Shown: in pieces, positions 32,249 to 41,184 of the stretch
Position numbering within the stretch: position 1 is the first letter of the stretch
How the letters are laid out: every line of letters starts with the position of its first letter
Assembly (NCBI RefSeq): GCF_003584125.1
Contig: NZ_QXFL01000002.1
Coordinates: 1-64,000 of the forward strand
DNA length: 64,000 nt
Reading direction: 5' to 3'
From: Aurantiacibacter zhengii
Lineage (GTDB): Bacteria; Pseudomonadota; Alphaproteobacteria; Sphingomonadales; Sphingomonadaceae
The notes under the pieces: generated by a model
Seen by the model: only the letters and a program-made list of their open reading frames with translations
Databases searched by the model: none
Told to the model about the DNA's origin: nothing
Position numbers and translations under genes: made by a program

Positions 32249-33326
32249 TGGACAGGGTGCCGGTGGCACCGAACAGGATGCTGGCGCTGGTGCAGCGGGC
32301 GGCGAAGGCGGCTCCGGTAGCGGCGACAGCGGCAGCCAGGGCGGCGGCAACCAGGGCGGCGGCGGGGAAGCCAGCGGCTTTTTCGGCGGTGCTGGCTCTG
32401 GCGCAGGCGAGGGAACGGGCGGCGAAGGCTCCGGTGGCGGCGATAACGGCGCTGCCAGTGGCGACAACAACGGCACAGGTGCTGGCGATGGTGGCGCGAG
32501 CGCCGAGTTCCTGGCGCAATTCTCCACCGACCGTGACGGCGACAAGCCCAGCTTGCAGGACTGGGTGAAATCGCGCGGGTTCAAGTCGATCGAGGATATC
32601 GCCAAGAGCGCGCGCGACAACCAGGCCGCGTTGCGCGACAGCGGCCGCATCAAGGTGCCCGGCGAGGATGCCAGCGACGCGGAGCGCGCCGCCTATGCCA
32701 AGGCGATCGGCGTGCCCGAAAAGGCCGAAGACTACGCCCTGCCGGAGCTGAAAGGCGAGGACGGCAAGCCGCTGCTGGGCAACGACGGCGAACCTGTGCC
32801 GATCAACGAAGCGCGGCTGCGCGCGATCCACGCGATTGCGCACCGCCACGGCGTTCCCAAGGGGGCGCTGGATGCCACCTTGCAGGAGCTGGCCGAGGCC
32901 GACCTTGCCGACATGCAGGGCCAGCAAGCCGAGCTGGACAGCAAGATGGGCGAGCTGCTGGGCAAGATGGGTGACAAGAAGGCGCAGACCATGGCGCACA
33001 TGAATGCGGCCGCGCGCGACCTGGGCCTGACCACTGACGAGCAGAAGGCGCTGCGCGCCGCGCTGGGGCCGGAACGCACGATCGAGATCATGGGCAAGCA
33101 CGGTTCGCGCCTGGGCGAAGACGCTTTCGTGCAGGGCGACAGCGGCAGGGGCTTCCGCATGTCGGCGGCCGAGGCGCAGAAGACCCTGGACGAGCGGCGC
33201 GGTAACATGGACTGGCTGAAAAAGGCGGACGTTCCGGGCACGTCGGAGAATGCCGAGTACGAGCGCCTGCTGGCGCAGATTGGCCAGGCGGCCGACCGCG
33301 ACCAGGCCCGCGCGCTGGCGAGCTGA
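32235..33326 (+). CDS. phage scaffolding protein (putative)
   Basis: 363 residues. The first about 90 are a Gly/Ala/Asp/Ser low-complexity tract. Then follow SLQDWVKSRGFKSIEDIAKS, IKVPGEDASDAERAAYAKAI and VPEKAEDYALPELKGEDGKP, a pattern seen in scaffold-like proteins encoded directly before capsid genes, and a long helical part (about 200-260). It would guide capsid assembly and then leave the head. It overlaps the previous gene by 14 nt. Confidence 0.75.
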   Translation: MDLNDGQGAGGTEQDAGAGAAGGEGGSGSGDSGSQGGGNQGGGGEASGFFGGAGSGAGEGTGGEGSGGGDNGAASGDNNGTGAGDGGASAEFLAQFSTDRDGDKPSLQDWVKSRGFKSIEDIAKSARDNQAALRDSGRIKVPGEDASDAERAAYAKAIGVPEKAEDYALPELKGEDGKPLLGNDGEPVPINEARLRAIHAIAHRHGVPKGALDATLQELAEADLADMQGQQAELDSKMGELLGKMGDKKAQTMAHMNAAARDLGLTTDEQKALRAALGPERTIEIMGKHGSRLGEDAFVQGDSGRGFRMSAAEAQKTLDERRGNMDWLKKADVPGTSENAEYERLLAQIGQAADRDQARALAS

Positions 33327-33349
33327 TACAACGCAGTAAAATCGTTGGA

Positions 33350-33387
33350 GACGGGGGCCACCATCCTGGGCGATGGTGGCCCCCGTC
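33350..33387 (+). terminator. 16-bp perfect hairpin between scaffold and capsid genes
   Basis: GACGGGGGCCACCATC (33350-33365) pairs perfectly with 33372-33387 over a 6-nt loop. No T-run follows, so it may be a pause or RNA-processing site rather than a full terminator. It starts 24 nt after the scaffold stop codon. Confidence 0.5.
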
Positions 33388-33538
33388 AAGTCTTGGCCTC
33401 GCCGGGTGTCCGGCCTCAAGCCCCCGCCGTGGACACGGCCGCCGACCGCAGGCGTAAAACGATAGAGAGGCCGGGCAATGGTGCCCCTTCGCCCTTCGCA
33501 ATCAAGCCAATGGCACAGCTTTTTTGATGGAGGATGCG

Positions 33539-34468
33539 ATGAGCAGCACCATTCCCAACAGTTTCCAGGTCAAGTTCAAGAATAATGTCGAAACCCGCCT
33601 CCAGCTGAAAAAGGATCCGCTGGAAGGCACCATGATGGAACAGTTCGACACCGGCGCCGAGAAGGTGAAGGTGAAAGATCTTGTCGGCGCAGCCGAGGCG
33701 AAGGAAGCCGAGGGCCGCAACGGCAAGACCGAATGGACCGAAACCGACTTCGACGGCGTATGGATCCCCAAGCCCAACGAGCTGTACGACGCCGATATCA
33801 TCGACAACGCCGACCAGCTCGCCACGGCGATCAGCCTGAAAGGCGCGGGCACCAAGCGCGGCGCGGAGACGATCACCCGCGCTCGCGTGCGCCGTCGCCT
33901 GGAAGGCTTCTACGGCCCCATCATCAGCGGCAAGAGCGGCACCGTCACCACGGCGTTCCCGTCGGGCCAGATCATCCCGGTTACGACCGGTGGTGCGTCG
34001 GGTGCGCAGAAGATGAACGTAAAGAAGCTGCGCGAGGCCAACAAGCTGCTGGGCGCGGATCACGTGGACATGGAAATGGATCGCTACATGATCCTGACCG
34101 TGGACGACAACGACGCGCTGTTGTCCGAAGTGCCGGCCACCAGCTCGGACTTCAAGACCTCGTTCGCGGCACGCCTGGACGACAAGGGCCGCCTGCTTTC
34201 GATGCTGGGCTGGACCTTCATCCACCTGGAGCTGGACAACGCCAAGCTGACCACGATCCCGGACCTGGCCACCGATGCCAGCGGTTACCGCAAGACCCCG
34301 TTCTGGACCGAAGGCGGCATGTGCGTGAACTGGTGGCAGAAGCTGCGCCCGCACGTCGGCCTGATCCCTGAGCGGCTGTTCAACGAAGGCTGGTTCGTCG
34401 GCACGACGCTGGGCGCAACGCGCACCCAGGCGGAAATGTCGGGCATCATCCTCAACCAGAAGGGCTAA
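33539..34468 (+). CDS. major capsid protein
   Basis: GGAGG (33529-33533) supports the ATG at 33539 (MSSTIPNSFQVKFKNNVETR), giving 309 residues. Features of podovirus capsid proteins in this position: RLQLKKDPLEGTMMEQFDTG, EWTETDFDGVWIPKPNELYD and a C-terminal GLIPERLFNEGWFVGTTLGA. It forms the icosahedral shell. It follows the scaffold gene and is bracketed by two hairpins, consistent with very high expression. Confidence 0.87.
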   Translation: MSSTIPNSFQVKFKNNVETRLQLKKDPLEGTMMEQFDTGAEKVKVKDLVGAAEAKEAEGRNGKTEWTETDFDGVWIPKPNELYDADIIDNADQLATAISLKGAGTKRGAETITRARVRRRLEGFYGPIISGKSGTVTTAFPSGQIIPVTTGGASGAQKMNVKKLREANKLLGADHVDMEMDRYMILTVDDNDALLSEVPATSSDFKTSFAARLDDKGRLLSMLGWTFIHLELDNAKLTTIPDLATDASGYRKTPFWTEGGMCVNWWQKLRPHVGLIPERLFNEGWFVGTTLGATRTQAEMSGIILNQKG

Positions 34469-34477
34469 CCGCCCGCG

Positions 34478-34505
34478 CCCGTCGCGCCCCGGTGCGGCGG
34501 GTTTT
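34478..34505 (+). terminator. terminator after the major capsid gene
   Basis: CCCGTCGC (34478-34485) and GCGGCGGG (34494-34501) form an 8-bp stem (one G-T pair) with an 8-nt loop, followed by TTTT. It begins 10 nt after the capsid stop and is probably partial, since structural genes continue downstream. Confidence 0.6.
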
Positions 34506-34558
34506 CGCCCATGACCCGGCCGATGGAATGACCGGCGAGGCAGCAAAGGAGAAAGACA

Positions 34559-35029
34559 GTGGCGACGAAGTACGCAATCCAGCAGCAGGGCGTGATGGAC
34601 GGCAGCGCCGTTCCCGCCGACAAGGCCGACGGCCGCGAAGTCTGCGGTGCAAAAACCAGCCTCCTCGCTTCCAAGGAAGCGGGCGTGGCCTGGGACAGCG
34701 GCGACGTGGTGTACCTGGGCAAGCAGCCCGCTGGCACCAAGATCACCGATATCAAGGTCAATACCGGCACCAGTTTCGGTTCGGCTACCATTGCCATCGG
34801 CACGGGCGGGGATCCGCGCAACGGCGGCACGGTCACGTCGGCGGCTGCCCTGGTGGCGGCCACCACGCACACGGTTGTCGACAAGCCGACCTCGCTGGGG
34901 CCGAAGGCTTCCGTGGCGGACGACGCGCCGAGCGAAGAGCCGGTACACCTGTGGGCGACCATCGCGGCGGCGAACATCGCGGCAGCCACGGTGGCGACCA
35001 TCGAAATCGAGTTTTCCGGCCTTTCGTAA
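34559..35029 (+). CDS. phage structural hypothetical protein
   Basis: 156 residues from GTG 34559 (AAGGAG upstream). The composition is rich in Thr, Ala and Gly and beta-prone (GDVVYLGKQPAGTKITDIKV, TSFGSATIAIGTGG). The position directly after the capsid gene, matching Bbp16 in BPP-1, suggests a head decoration or stabilising protein. Function inferred from place. Confidence 0.65.
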   Translation: MATKYAIQQQGVMDGSAVPADKADGREVCGAKTSLLASKEAGVAWDSGDVVYLGKQPAGTKITDIKVNTGTSFGSATIAIGTGGDPRNGGTVTSAAALVAATTHTVVDKPTSLGPKASVADDAPSEEPVHLWATIAAANIAAATVATIEIEFSGLS

Positions 35030-35136
35030 GGCGGGAAAGCCCGCGCCCGGCGCGTACCGGGCAGCGGATGGGGCGGCGCGGCTGTGTCGGGCACCCGTCG
35101 CCCCATTTCTCCCAACCCGGCAGGGGAGCCTGACCC

Positions 35137-35337
35137 ATGTTCCAGTTCAAGACTACCGGCAGCTTTGGCGGCAACGATATCGAGGATATCGCGATCGAGG
35201 CCGGTGACGAAGAAGCGCAGTCGGACACTATCTCGATCAACATGGACATTACCAACATGGGCAAGGCGGAAGCCCTGCACCTGCTGGGCAAGATGGTCGA
35301 TCGCATCCACGCCGCGCCCTGGCCGCCCCTGGCCTGA
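35137..35337 (+). CDS. small phage hypothetical protein
   Basis: 66 residues starting MFQFKTTGSFGGNDIEDIAI, acidic middle, helical end (KAEALHLLGKMVDRIHA). GGGGAG lies 9 nt upstream of the ATG. Not recognised. Confidence 0.6.
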   Translation: MFQFKTTGSFGGNDIEDIAIEAGDEEAQSDTISINMDITNMGKAEALHLLGKMVDRIHAAPWPPLA

Positions 35338-35358
35338 TCCTGACGGGAGAGCGGCGCA

Positions 35359-35961
35359 ATGTCGTCCAAGGTGCAAGTGATGAACATGGCCGGTGCCGCG
35401 ATCGGATCGACCACGCGCATTACCGACCCGAACGACAACCGCACGCTGGCCCGCAACATCAACGCGGTGTGGGACCTGTCGCGCCGCGCGGCCATCCGTG
35501 AAGGGGCATGGAACTTCGCGGTGCGCCGGGCCAGTCCCGGCGCGCTGGCCGCCCCGCCCAAGCACGGTTACGAGTACAAGTACGAACTGCCTGCCGAGTG
35601 CCTGCGGCTGCTGGAGATCCACGACCTGGTGGCGTACCGCGATTACCAGGTGGAAGGCCGCGAAATCCTCTGCAACGTCTCCGGCCCGCTGAATATCCGC
35701 TTCCTTGCCGATATCGCGGAACCGGCCGAGTGGGACGAAGCCTTTGCCCACGCCTTCGCGCTGCGCATCGCCTGGAACATCGGCACGCGCATCGCCGGAT
35801 CGAGCTTCGACAAGCAGAAGGTGTGGCAGGATTACCGGGACGCGCTGGGCGCAGCGCAGACGGTGGACGCGCTGGAAAGCCCGCACCAGATCCAGGAGCG
35901 CGAAGAAAGCAGCTGGCTTGAAGCGCGCCACGCGTCGTCTTCCTGGTGGCCGCAAGCCTGA
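35359..35961 (+). CDS. tail tubular protein A-like (gp11-like) protein
   Basis: 200 residues. NMAGAAIGSTTRITDPNDNR, ALGAAQTVDALESPHQIQER and the helical middle (EWDEAFAHAFALRIAWNIGT) agree with the gatekeeper/adaptor proteins that attach the short tail to the portal in T7-like phages. It is directly followed, with a TGATG overlap, by the large nozzle-type protein, the same order as T7 genes 11 and 12. Confidence 0.78.
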   Translation: MSSKVQVMNMAGAAIGSTTRITDPNDNRTLARNINAVWDLSRRAAIREGAWNFAVRRASPGALAAPPKHGYEYKYELPAECLRLLEIHDLVAYRDYQVEGREILCNVSGPLNIRFLADIAEPAEWDEAFAHAFALRIAWNIGTRIAGSSFDKQKVWQDYRDALGAAQTVDALESPHQIQEREESSWLEARHASSSWWPQA

Positions 35962-38231
35962 TGGCTGTCGCGCGCCAGATCCTGACCGGGTGGCTTGCGG
36001 GGGAACTGTCCCCGTTCCTTTCCGGTCGCATCGAAACCGAGCAGTACCGCTACGGCCTCGACACCTGCGAGAACTTCATTCCGACGATCGAAGGCCCGCT
36101 GGTGAAGCGTTCGGGCTTTGCCATGATCCGCGAGGCCGACCCGACAAGCACCTGGCTGACCGCGTTTCGCCGCCTGGTGACACAGGAATACGTGGTGGAA
36201 TGGGGCGAGGAAAAGGCGCGGTTCTACACCAACGGCGGCCGCATCGAGACTGAACCCGGTGTCGCCTACGAAATCACGACGCCTTATGCGGCGGCAGACG
36301 CGCCGACGCTTTCCTTGCAGCAGAGTTTCGACCGGCAATACATCGCGCACGGCGATTACGCGCCGGGCGCGCTGCGGCGGGACGGTGCCGCCCTTTTCAC
36401 GATCGAGACGCTGGAGCTGAAAAACGGACCGTTTGCCGATCCGAACGGCGACGAAAGCGTGACGGTCTATGCCAGCAGCGCCAGCGGCACGGCGACACTG
36501 ACGGCGAACAGCGCGCTATTTGACGCTGGCATGGTGGGTTCGCCGGTCATGCTGGAGGCAATCGACTTTGGCGATATCGTGTCCTGGGCTTCCGGGATGA
36601 AAGATATCGCCATTGGCGACAAGTGCTACAACGAGGACAAGGTGTACCAGGCCGCCACGGCAGGCAACACCGGCGATACGCAGCCGACGCACAGCGAAGG
36701 CAGTTATTACGACGGTGCGAACAGCAATGATGTTCTGAACGACACCGGCCCCTACGGCGTGAAATGGACGTACCTGCACGATCGTTTCGGGGTGGGCACG
36801 ATCACGGCGGTTGCCAGCGGGACAAGCGCCACCGTCAGCGTGACGCGGCGAATGCCCGATGGCGTGGTGGGTTCCGGCAATGCGACGTGGCGCTGGCGAC
36901 TGGGGGCGTTCAATGCCTTCCATGGCTGGCCGCACCTCAACGTGCTGCACGCGGGCCGCCTGATCTACCTGAAAGGGTACGATATCGTGGGCAGCGTGGT
37001 GGGCGACTATGGCGGCGGGCGGGTGAACTTCGCCACGTTCAGCAACCTTGGCCGCCTGGCACCGGACCTGGCATTTCGCAGGCAAATCGCGACCGAGGAC
37101 GCGCCGATATGGGTGGCGAAGGATCGCCAGCTGATCGTGGGCACGCCGACGCGCGAGCTGGCCATCGGGCCGGTCAACGCAGCGGCGGCGCTATCGGGCG
37201 AGAATATCGAGGCGCAGGACCAGAGCAGCTACGGCAGCGAAGCGGTAGCACCGGTGCAGCTGGGCACCGAAACCATTTTCGTGCAGCGCGGTGGAAAGCG
37301 GCTGCGCGCGGCGGATTTCGATTTCGCGCGCGACCGTTACGACGCGGCGGACCTGACGGCGGCCGCCAAGCATATCGGCGGCAGCGCGGGTTTTATCCAG
37401 CTGGCTTTCCAGCGCGAGCCGGAAGCGATGATTTACGCGGTATCGGGTGACGGCCACATTGCCGCGCACCCCAAGAGCCGCCTGGAGATAAAGGGCTTCG
37501 GCCGTTTCGTGCTGGGCGGCGGCGCACGCGTGCTGTCGGCCGTGTCGATCGCCGCCGACGACGGCCGCACGGAAGAATTGTGGGTGCTGGTGCAGCGCGA
37601 GGACGGCAGCGGCGCGACGGTGAAGGAAGTGTGGAAACAGGAGCCGCTGCGCCAGCTGGGCACCGCGCAGGAAGAACAGTTTTTCGTGGACGGCGGCGTG
37701 CGGATCGCGGCGAGCGCCGGACAGACCGAGTTTACCGGCCTCGATCACCTGGCGAACCAGGACGTGGCCGTGCTGGCAGCGGGCGGCGTGGTGCCCGGCC
37801 AGAGCGTGGACGGCAACGGCGTGCTGACCCTGCCCGCCACCAGCGTTCCCGGTGACCGGGCCTTTACCGTCATCGTAGGCCTGCCCTTCACCGCGACAGC
37901 CGTGGGCCTTCGCCCGAATATCCAGCTGCGCGGCGGACAGTCGAGCCAAGGCGTAAAACAGCGCCTGGTCTATCTGACGCTGCGCCTGCTGGAAACCATG
38001 GGCATCAAGGTGGGCACGCCCGACCCGGACGATCCGCTGGAGCCGATCATCGACCGCGAGGCGGACGATTTCATGGACGAACCCATTCCGCTCAAGACCG
38101 GCGATTATGGCGGCGAGGTTGATGCAGATTTCGACCGCGACGGCCGCCCGCGCTGGGTGTCCGACGATCCGGTGGCGGCGGTGGTGACGGCCTCCATCCT
38201 GAAAATGGAAGTGGACGAGAAAGATGTCTAG
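35961..38231 (+). CDS. tail tubular protein B / nozzle-like protein
   Basis: The ATG at 35961 gives 756 residues. The opening (ILTGWLAGELSPFLSGRIET, ENFIPTIEGPLVKRSGFAMI) is typical of podovirus nozzle proteins, often found as xxGELSPxLxGR. The rest is beta-rich, with NVLHAGRLIYLKGYDIVG and WVAKDRQLIVGTPTRELAIG. It forms the tip of the short tail through which DNA leaves. It overlaps the next gene by 8 nt. Confidence 0.83.
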   Translation: MAVARQILTGWLAGELSPFLSGRIETEQYRYGLDTCENFIPTIEGPLVKRSGFAMIREADPTSTWLTAFRRLVTQEYVVEWGEEKARFYTNGGRIETEPGVAYEITTPYAAADAPTLSLQQSFDRQYIAHGDYAPGALRRDGAALFTIETLELKNGPFADPNGDESVTVYASSASGTATLTANSALFDAGMVGSPVMLEAIDFGDIVSWASGMKDIAIGDKCYNEDKVYQAATAGNTGDTQPTHSEGSYYDGANSNDVLNDTGPYGVKWTYLHDRFGVGTITAVASGTSATVSVTRRMPDGVVGSGNATWRWRLGAFNAFHGWPHLNVLHAGRLIYLKGYDIVGSVVGDYGGGRVNFATFSNLGRLAPDLAFRRQIATEDAPIWVAKDRQLIVGTPTRELAIGPVNAAAALSGENIEAQDQSSYGSEAVAPVQLGTETIFVQRGGKRLRAADFDFARDRYDAADLTAAAKHIGGSAGFIQLAFQREPEAMIYAVSGDGHIAAHPKSRLEIKGFGRFVLGGGARVLSAVSIAADDGRTEELWVLVQREDGSGATVKEVWKQEPLRQLGTAQEEQFFVDGGVRIAASAGQTEFTGLDHLANQDVAVLAAGGVVPGQSVDGNGVLTLPATSVPGDRAFTVIVGLPFTATAVGLRPNIQLRGGQSSQGVKQRLVYLTLRLLETMGIKVGTPDPDDPLEPIIDREADDFMDEPIPLKTGDYGGEVDADFDRDGRPRWVSDDPVAAVVTASILKMEVDEKDV

Positions 38232-38769
38232 CAATCCCTTCGACCAGATCCGCTTCGACAAGCTGCAACCCGAACATCTGTTCGCGCTGGATCCGCAGGA
38301 CAGCCAGGTGCTGCAATACGGTATTCCGGTGAGCGAGCTGGCATGGTCCGAAGCGCAGGGCGTGGCGGACAACGAATTGACCTTTGCCGCCATGCAGGGC
38401 GACAAGGTGCTGGCCTGCATGGGGATCGTGGAGACGTTCGCCGGTTGCCAGGGCACCGCGTTCGGCCTGTTCGCGCCTGCCCTGGGCCGCGCGTGGCTGC
38501 CGATCACCGATTTCGCCCGCGATCATATTATCATGGAAAGCCCGCTCAAGCGCCTGGAAGCGATCGTGCGATGCCAGGATATCCCGGACTGGGTGACGGA
38601 CGAACCGTGCCCGAAGATCCGCAGCGCCATCATGGTGGAGTGGGCCGCGCGCGAGGCCTCGCCGCAAGTGCGCTGGGCCATGAAGGTGGGGCTGGAGCCA
38701 AGCGCGGTGCTGCGTTCCTACGGCGCCGCGCATGAAGATCACATGCTGCTGGAAAGGATCCTGCCATGA
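38224..38769 (+). CDS. internal virion protein A-like (gp13-like, GNAT-type) protein
   Basis: 181 residues. LALDPQDSQVL-like N-terminus, then ELTFAAMQGDKVLACMGIVE, FGLFAPALGRAWLPITDFAR and a C-terminal MKVGLEPSAVLRSYGAAHED. The pattern resembles the acetyltransferase-like T7 gp13 family, needed for correct ejection-protein assembly rather than proven acetylation. Its place after the nozzle gene agrees. Confidence 0.7.
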   Translation: MSSNPFDQIRFDKLQPEHLFALDPQDSQVLQYGIPVSELAWSEAQGVADNELTFAAMQGDKVLACMGIVETFAGCQGTAFGLFAPALGRAWLPITDFARDHIIMESPLKRLEAIVRCQDIPDWVTDEPCPKIRSAIMVEWAAREASPQVRWAMKVGLEPSAVLRSYGAAHEDHMLLERILP

Positions 38770-39218
38770 GCGGCGGCGCTGGGATAGGCGGGGCAATCCA
38801 GGCCATCGGCAGCCTGATCGGCGGCGTCGGCGGCTTCGTATCGGGACAGCGCAACAAGGACGGGTATTACGCCCAGGCGCGCGAGGAACGCCGCGTATCG
38901 AACGAACGCCAGCGCCTGGTGCGACAGGACGCGCGCCGCGCGATCGGCGCGCAGTTCGCCGCGCAGGCCAGCAACGGCATGGTTGCCAACAGCGGCACGG
39001 CGATCGACGCCATCCGCGAAAGCCTGCTGGACCAGGTGCTGGACGTGCGCGAGCTGCGCCGACAGGGCGAAGGCCGGGCCAAGGCGTTGCGCCGGAGCGG
39101 CAAGGACGCCGAAATCAAGGGCTATTTCGACCTGGCGACGGGCCTGTTTGGTGCGGGCGCGTCTGCCTACGACGCTTCCAAGGACTGGGCGCAAGCGAGG
39201 AACGACAGCTATGGCTGA
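38766..39218 (+). CDS. internal virion protein B-like (gp14-like) protein
   Basis: 150 residues with a glycine-rich hydrophobic start (GIGGAIQAIGSLIGGVGGFV), a long helix rich in Arg/Gln/Ala (NERQRLVRQDARRAIGAQFA), the block NSGTAIDAIRESLLDQVLDV, and a Gly/Ala-rich end. This is the usual layout of T7 gp14-type ejection proteins, which form a pore in the outer membrane. It overlaps genes on both sides. Confidence 0.72.
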   Translation: MSGGAGIGGAIQAIGSLIGGVGGFVSGQRNKDGYYAQAREERRVSNERQRLVRQDARRAIGAQFAAQASNGMVANSGTAIDAIRESLLDQVLDVRELRRQGEGRAKALRRSGKDAEIKGYFDLATGLFGAGASAYDASKDWAQARNDSYG

Positions 39219-41184
39219 AGAAACCGGATATGGTCGCCAGGTCGCGCCGCAGCCTGCCGAGCCGATGCCGCTATCCAGTCCCGCGTCTTTCGGGTCGCAG
39301 CTGGGCGCGCAGATTGCCGATATCGGCGCACAGATCCACAGCCGCGATATCGCCGCCTATCGCCGCGAGCGACAGCGCAGCGCAGACGAAGAATGGAGCG
39401 GCTTCCAGCGGGGCTTTGCCGAGGCGCGCGTTACCATCGGGGAAACCGCGCGCGAGCGGCGGCAGACGGCAGGCGCTGGCCATGCCGAGGCGCTGGGCGA
39501 GGACTGGGCCAAGCTGGGCGAAACGCTGCTGGGCAGCCTGACCGACGAAGGGGTGAAGCGCCGCGCGCAGGACAGCCTGGCCAATTATTCGGCCAGCCTG
39601 CTGGAGCGCGAAGGCCAGTTCGAGGAATTGCGCCGCGTAGAGAACGCGCTGCTGGACGTTGCCGATTACGAGCAGCTGGCGAGCAACCGCGTGCGCCGCC
39701 TGGACGATCACGACGCCTACCTTGAAGAACTGGAAATCGGCACCGAATTCCTGCGCACCACGATCGAGGACGAGACGCAGTACCGGCAGGCGCTGAAAGG
39801 GTTGGACCGCACGCTGGCGGTATCGTTCCTTCGCGGCCGGATAGACGAGGATCCGCAGCTGGCCCGCGCGATGATCGCGGAAGGGCTTTTCGACCAGGCG
39901 CTGGAGCCGGAAGATATCACCGTGTTGCTCAATTCCAGCGACGTGGGGATCCGCGCGCTGGAAGTGGCCGCGCGCCGCGAGGCGGCCGAACAGCGCGCCG
40001 CGATTGTCGAGAACGCGCGGACGCAGATTGCCCGGCAGCAAGGCGGCAACCCGCTGGCGGACGAGGAATGGCAGCTGGTCGAAGCCGAGGTGGCCCAGTC
40101 GGGCGACACCTCGCTGCTGGAAGACGTGAGGCAGGCGCGCGCCGATGCTGGGTTCGTGCGGATCTACCAGGGGCCGGAGCCGATGCCGCCCAGCGTGCTG
40201 GAAAGGCGCATTGGCGAGCTGTCCGGCATGGCCAATCGCAGCGAGGCGCAGAACCGCGAGCTGCAATGGCTGCGCCGGAATATCGACGGGGTGCGCGGCG
40301 ACTTCGACCGCGACCCGGCCGGGTTCCTGATCCAGTCGGGCGGAGCGCCGGAGATTGACTGGGAAAATCCCGATAGCCTTTCCGCGCGCGCTGTATGGGC
40401 GCAGCGACAGTCGGCAGCGAACGGCCGCCACGTGCCGCCCATTTCGGATATCGAGGCCGCGCCGCTGCGCGACCTGTACGAAAAGCGCCAGCTGGAAGAC
40501 GTGCTGGGCGTGCTGGATGGCTTCGCGGATCCTTTCGCGCGGATCGACGCGGCGCAAGTCGTCGCGCCGGACGATGCTTTCCTGCACCGCATGGCGGTGA
40601 TGCGGCCGCAGTACCGTGCCCGGATGCTGCGCGGCCGGACTGCGTTGCAGGAAAATCCGCGGTTGCTGAAACCGGAAAACGAGCTGGGCGAAGCGAGCGA
40701 GGCCATGGCGCTATGGGAGGCGCGGCTGCGCCAGGCGCTGGTGGAAATCGACCAGGCCGATACCGAAGCGGTGGTGGATGCCATGCGCTACCACATCGCC
40801 GGATCGGTGGTTACGTCGGGCTATGCGGTCGATGAACAGGCGGCGGGCGTCTTTGCCATCGGGGCGAACGCGGCGTTGGGCTACCAACGCCGCAACGGGG
40901 TGCCGCACGGCGGCCTTGGCCTGTGGCCTGGCGACAAGCCCTATATCCTGCCCGACGGCATGACGCGCACCGACTTCGCGCGGGCGGTGGGCACCGACTT
41001 CGCCCGCCAGCAACGCGCGGGCACAGCGCCGGTCAATCCTGACGGCAGCGCCCTGGCGGTGGGCGACCTCAACCGCGCCTATCCGGTGTGGCTGGGCGGC
41101 AATTTCTACCGCTGGGAAACCTCGCGCGGGAACAGTCTGCGCAATGCCGAAGGCGGCCTGTACATTTCGGAGATTGACCGGTGA
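39211..41184 (+). CDS. internal virion (ejection) protein, gp15-like
   Basis: The ATG at 39211 lies 8 nt inside the previous gene and gives 657 residues. The protein is almost entirely helical and charged (YRRERQRSADEEWSGFQRGF, RREAAEQRAAIVENARTQIA), as for T7 gp15 which lines the periplasmic DNA channel. The last 150 residues are more globular (LNRAYPVWLGGNFYRWETSR). The match is by size, composition and order. Confidence 0.65.
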   Translation: MAEETGYGRQVAPQPAEPMPLSSPASFGSQLGAQIADIGAQIHSRDIAAYRRERQRSADEEWSGFQRGFAEARVTIGETARERRQTAGAGHAEALGEDWAKLGETLLGSLTDEGVKRRAQDSLANYSASLLEREGQFEELRRVENALLDVADYEQLASNRVRRLDDHDAYLEELEIGTEFLRTTIEDETQYRQALKGLDRTLAVSFLRGRIDEDPQLARAMIAEGLFDQALEPEDITVLLNSSDVGIRALEVAARREAAEQRAAIVENARTQIARQQGGNPLADEEWQLVEAEVAQSGDTSLLEDVRQARADAGFVRIYQGPEPMPPSVLERRIGELSGMANRSEAQNRELQWLRRNIDGVRGDFDRDPAGFLIQSGGAPEIDWENPDSLSARAVWAQRQSAANGRHVPPISDIEAAPLRDLYEKRQLEDVLGVLDGFADPFARIDAAQVVAPDDAFLHRMAVMRPQYRARMLRGRTALQENPRLLKPENELGEASEAMALWEARLRQALVEIDQADTEAVVDAMRYHIAGSVVTSGYAVDEQAAGVFAIGANAALGYQRRNGVPHGGLGLWPGDKPYILPDGMTRTDFARAVGTDFARQQRAGTAPVNPDGSALAVGDLNRAYPVWLGGNFYRWETSRGNSLRNAEGGLYISEIDR

